From positions 1 through 7,295 of the forward strand of contig JABFVJ010000306.1 in the NCBI GenBank assembly GCA_013362835.1: a DNA stretch of 7,295 nt, read 5' to 3'. The translations under genes were made by a program, and so were the position numbers. Position 1 is the stretch's first letter. The number at the start of each line of letters is the position of its first letter. Positions 5,748-7,295 of the stretch are shown piece by piece. The DNA comes from Nonomuraea sp. GTDB taxonomy: Bacteria > Actinomycetota > Actinomycetes > Streptosporangiales > Streptosporangiaceae. A model generated the notes under the pieces. That model was not told where the DNA came from. It saw only the letters and a program-made list of their open reading frames with translations, and made no database searches.

Positions 5748-6640
5748 CGCGCGACCTTCCGGAGGGGGAGGTCGTCTCCGCGGTGCGCATCCGCCGGTTC
5801 TCGATCGGGGCGCTGTCCTGCGCCCTGATCAGCGACGGTCAGATGGAACCGCCGTGGGAGCCCGCGCTGTCCGACTTCTTCACCCCTGACACCGGCGTCC
5901 CCGAACGGGCCCTGCGGGAGGCGGAGGAGTCCGGCCGCACCACGCTGGCCTGCGGCTACAACTGCCTGTGCGTGGAGACCTCGGCCGGGCTCGCGGTCAT
6001 CGACACCGGCCTCGGCAGGAGCTTCCTCGGGTACGGCCCCGACATCTCCCCGCTGGTCGGCCACCTGACCGCCGGACTGCGCGCGGCCGGCTTCTCCTCG
6101 GCCGACCCGGCCGCCGTCGTCTTCACCCATCTCCACGAGGACCACCCGCGCGGCGCCACCTGGTCGGGACGCCTGACCTTCCCCAAGGCGACCGCGTACG
6201 CGCACACGGCGGAAGTGGCCTTCTGGACGGACACCGCCTGCCCGGCCCCCGCCGACCAGCGCCGACCGGCCCAGGAGGCGATCAGGCTCTTCGGCGAACG
6301 CCTGCACCCGGTCGAGTACGGCAGCGAGATCCTGCCCCACCTCCACACGGTGGACGCCGCCGGCCACACGCCGGGACACATGGCCGTCCTGCTGAAATCA
6401 GGCGGGGAACGCCTGCTCTGCGTGGGCGATTCCTTCTACGACCGGCTCCAGCTGAGCCACCCGGAATGGCGCACCCCATGGGATCTCGACGCCGGACGGT
6501 CGGTGCTGAGCCGCCGGAGAATCCTCGAATGGGCGGCCGCCGAGAGCCTGCCCGTGCACGCCTATCACATGCCGTTCCCCGGCCTGGGCCTGGTGGAACG
6601 CCACGATGACGCGTTCAGGTGGAAACCGATCCTGCTCTGA
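5744..6640 (+). CDS. MBL-fold metallohydrolase (methyl-parathion-hydrolase/lactonase-like)
   Basis: A 298-residue metallo-beta-lactamase-fold protein, a different branch from its upstream neighbour. Metal ligands are intact: HLHEDH (129-134), H208 in GHTPGH (207-212), D229 in VGDSF and probably H275 in HMPFPG. The residues after HxHxDH are PRG rather than the usual xGG. The opening (RRFSIGALSCALISDGQ), the ETSAGLAVIDTG strand and GDSFYDRLQLSHPEW resemble the group containing methyl parathion hydrolase and quorum-quenching lactonases. The reaction is probably hydrolysis of an ester, lactone or phosphotriester by a two-metal centre; the substrate is unknown. No signal peptide is seen. ATG 5744 overlaps the upstream TGA (5745-5747) as ATGA, so translation is coupled and the two proteins are expected to be made together. 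The gene ends 119 bases before the convergent small gene. Confidence 0.9.
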   Translation: MTRDLPEGEVVSAVRIRRFSIGALSCALISDGQMEPPWEPALSDFFTPDTGVPERALREAEESGRTTLACGYNCLCVETSAGLAVIDTGLGRSFLGYGPDISPLVGHLTAGLRAAGFSSADPAAVVFTHLHEDHPRGATWSGRLTFPKATAYAHTAEVAFWTDTACPAPADQRRPAQEAIRLFGERLHPVEYGSEILPHLHTVDAAGHTPGHMAVLLKSGGERLLCVGDSFYDRLQLSHPEWRTPWDLDAGRSVLSRRRILEWAAAESLPVHAYHMPFPGLGLVERHDDAFRWKPILL

Positions 6641-6701
6641 ACCTTTCTCCCGCGGAGGCGCGCGAAAATCAGCGACCGGCCCGCCGACTTCGGTGCATGG
6701 T

Positions 6702-6736
6702 CCACGCCGGCCCGTGTCGCGGGGGACGCGGCGTGG
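6702..6736. terminator. Putative bidirectional terminator hairpin in the convergent gap
   Basis: CCACGCCG (6702-6709) pairs perfectly with CGGCGTGG (6729-6736), and within the loop CCCG (6711-6714) can pair with CGGG (6720-6723). This makes an interrupted, very GC-rich stem. Only TGTTGT follows on the plus strand, so there is no true U-tract, as is common in actinobacteria. Its place between the ends of two convergent genes (6640 and 6760) supports a terminator role for both. Confidence 0.5.
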
Positions 6737-6759
6737 TGTTGTCCAGCGGTGTGGCGGGG

Positions 6760-6987
6760 TCAGAGCTTGTACAGCTTGTTGAACGGCGTGGTGATCCGCT
6801 CCTGCCGCGATCCGAAATCGACCAGCACGGCGATCTCGTCCTCGACACCGACGACGACGCCGAGACCGTATCGATCGTGGCTCACCTGGTCGTTCACGCT
6901 GAACCGCTCGGCAGGTGGGGCCGGGGGCGGAGGTTTGAAGGGACTGGTTGGCAGGTGACGACGAGAATCGCCGCTAGCTCGCTTCAT
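6760..6987 (-). CDS. Small protein with a UvrD/PcrA C-terminal Tudor-like domain
   Basis: A 75-residue basic protein. Residues 1-27 are a disordered, proline-rich tail (MKRASG, then P-F-K-P-P-P-P-A-P-P-A). Residues 28-75 form a compact beta-rich unit: F-S-V-N-D-Q-V-S-H-D-R-Y-G-L-G-V-V-V-G-V, then I-A-V-L-V-D-F-G, ending R-I-T-T-P-F-N-K-L-Y-K-L. The pattern GD.V.H..YG.G.V, then V.V.F, then a basic K-L end is that of the Tudor-like domain closing UvrD/PcrA helicases, which contacts RNA polymerase; CarD-type RNA-polymerase-interaction domains are similar. I recall stand-alone proteins like this in actinobacteria, without an assigned function. The ATG at 6987 is preceded directly by GGAGGGG (6994-6988), a strong though short-spaced Shine-Dalgarno. 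The frame stays open upstream to 7197, but that stretch lacks family similarity. A 7+7 dyad lies at the predicted promoter. An RNA-polymerase or nucleic-acid binding role is inference. Confidence 0.82.
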   Translation of the reverse strand: MKRASGDSRRHLPTSPFKPPPPAPPAERFSVNDQVSHDRYGLGVVVGVEDEIAVLVDFGSRQERITTPFNKLYKL

Positions 6988-6994
6988 CCCCTCC
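6988..6994 (-). promoter_or_regulatory. Ribosome binding site of the small Tudor-like protein
   Basis: On the minus strand, GGAGGGG immediately precedes the ATG at 6987. It decides for this start over upstream in-frame codons, although the spacing from the GGAGG core is only about two bases. Confidence 0.65.
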
Positions 6995-7003
6995 AGTATG
7001 CGC

Positions 7004-7021
7004 CGAGTATGTGAATACTCG
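7004..7021. promoter_or_regulatory. Dyad operator candidate CGAGTAT-N4-ATACTCG
   Basis: A perfect inverted repeat with two 7-base arms, CGAGTAT (7004-7010) and ATACTCG (7015-7021), around a 4-base centre GTGA. It lies 17-34 bases upstream of the small-protein ATG. On the minus strand it contains CATACT (7011-7006), a plausible -10 element giving a short leader that begins near 6999. An AT-containing dyad is conspicuous in this GC-rich sequence. A repressor binding here would block the promoter; the regulator is not identifiable. Confidence 0.55.
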
Positions 7022-7215
7022 CGACTGAAGATCGGAATTCGTCTCCGTACGGGACGTCCCCGGCAGGCGTACGCGGCGGAAAAGGCGACCACGGACGCCG
7101 TCCACAGCCGGTGAACGCGGGCCGCCGGACGCCGCGCACGCGCCCGGCACTCGACGCGGAAAAACGAATGGCGTTCCCTCGCTCGGCGGCGGTTCACTCG
7201 GATCAGCCGTTCCTC

Positions 7216-7223
7216 AGAGGGAG
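7216..7223 (+). promoter_or_regulatory. Ribosome binding site of the NmrA-like gene
   Basis: AGAGGGAG ends four bases before the ATG at 7228, a good Shine-Dalgarno that fixes the start of the partial gene. Confidence 0.7.
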
Positions 7224-7227
7224 TCTC

Positions 7228-7295
7228 ATGATCGTCGTTTCCGCCGCGTCGGGTGCGCTCGGCCGCCTCGTCATCGATCGCCTGCGCGCCAGGGC
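7228..7295 (+). CDS. NAD(P)-binding NmrA/QorB-type oxidoreductase, first 22 codons (runs off the window end)
   Basis: Only the N-terminus is present: M-I-V-V-S-A-A-S-G-A-L-G-R-L-V-I-D-R-L-R-A-R. This is the first beta strand, dinucleotide loop and first helix of a Rossmann fold. The usual V-T-G-A-T-G-x-L-G of atypical short-chain dehydrogenases (NmrA-like proteins, NAD(P)H:quinone oxidoreductase QorB) reads V-S-A-A-S-G-A-L-G, so the first loop glycine is alanine while the later two are kept. The Shine-Dalgarno and strong start support a real gene. Its exact subfamily and cofactor cannot be decided from 22 residues. It is transcribed away from the small Tudor-like gene. Confidence 0.75.
   Translation, partial: MIVVSAASGALGRLVIDRLRAR

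Larger units (their letters stand above)
6988..7227. other. Divergent spacer between the small protein and the NmrA-like gene
   Basis: About 240 bases. Besides the dyad at 7004-7021 it holds two overlapping short palindromes, CCGTACGG (7045-7052) and GGGACGTCCC (7051-7060). No clear promoter for the plus-strand gene is visible. The minus-strand reading frame continues open through most of the region, but its arginine-rich translation looks like a GC-driven shadow. No RNA gene is recognised. Confidence 0.4.

Noticed and set aside
5291..6379. 362-residue minus-strand open frame opposite the second MBL gene
   Set aside because: It is antisense to verified MBL motifs and has no recognisable domain; a codon-bias shadow.
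6619..7014. 131-residue plus-strand open frame across the convergent gap and small gene
   Set aside because: It runs through the terminator-like hairpin and is antisense to the small Tudor-like gene, with no start signal or family similarity.
6988..7197. N-terminal extension of the small Tudor-like protein to 145 residues
   Set aside because: The extension is a low-complexity arginine-rich translation that crosses the dyad and the probable promoter. A Shine-Dalgarno sits directly before ATG 6987.
1..7295. Mobile element, CRISPR array, tRNA or riboswitch
   Set aside because: No transposase or integrase motifs, no regularly spaced repeats, no cloverleaf and no long structured leader were seen. 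The gaps are short, the longest being 240 bases.

Overview
The window is high-GC DNA with strong G/C third-position bias, several GTG starts, promoter-proximal starts and densely packed genes. This points to an actinomycete; the Streptosporangiales/Streptomycetales range is my best guess from gene content, which I could not search. Ten protein-coding genes are supported, two of them cut by the window edges. I see no rRNA, tRNA, CRISPR array, transposase or phage gene.

Layout. (1) Positions 1-996: a divergent pair, a partial FMN-dependent azoreductase on the minus strand and a TetR-type repressor on the plus strand. Their 81-base spacer carries two related GGAC-N5-GTCC dyads placed over the promoter elements, which looks like an autoregulated azoR/tetR switch. 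(2) Positions 989-3803: a tight minus-strand run transcribed in the order HAD phosphatase, GNAT acetyltransferase, PRPP-synthetase paralogue, AadA-like nucleotidyltransferase. HAD and GNAT share a GTGA overlap. The last gene overlaps the tetR 3' end by 8 bases. (3) Positions 3954-6640: a plus-strand pair with a 4-base ATGA overlap: an alkylsulfatase-family metallo-beta-lactamase (MBL) protein, then a smaller, unrelated MBL-fold hydrolase. (4) Positions 6641-7295: a hairpin in the convergent gap, a 75-residue minus-strand protein resembling the C-terminal Tudor-like domain of UvrD/PcrA helicases with a 7+7 dyad at its promoter, a 240-base divergent spacer, and the first 22 codons of an NmrA/QorB-type NAD(P)-binding protein.

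The most unusual observation is in the alkylsulfatase-family gene. The usual H-x-H-x-D-H metal motif reads HGRLDH, and the usual TEAPAE-type segment carrying another metal ligand is shortened and lacks its acid. Both changes fall on what I recall as the same zinc site of SdsA1, while the ligands of the other site and the rest of the fold are kept. The gene is intact and translationally coupled to a second MBL protein whose HxHxDH motif is complete. A one-metal enzyme or pseudoenzyme working with a coupled partner is a real possibility, but it is inference. The PRPP-synthetase paralogue is also altered at nearly every substrate-binding signature while remaining full length.
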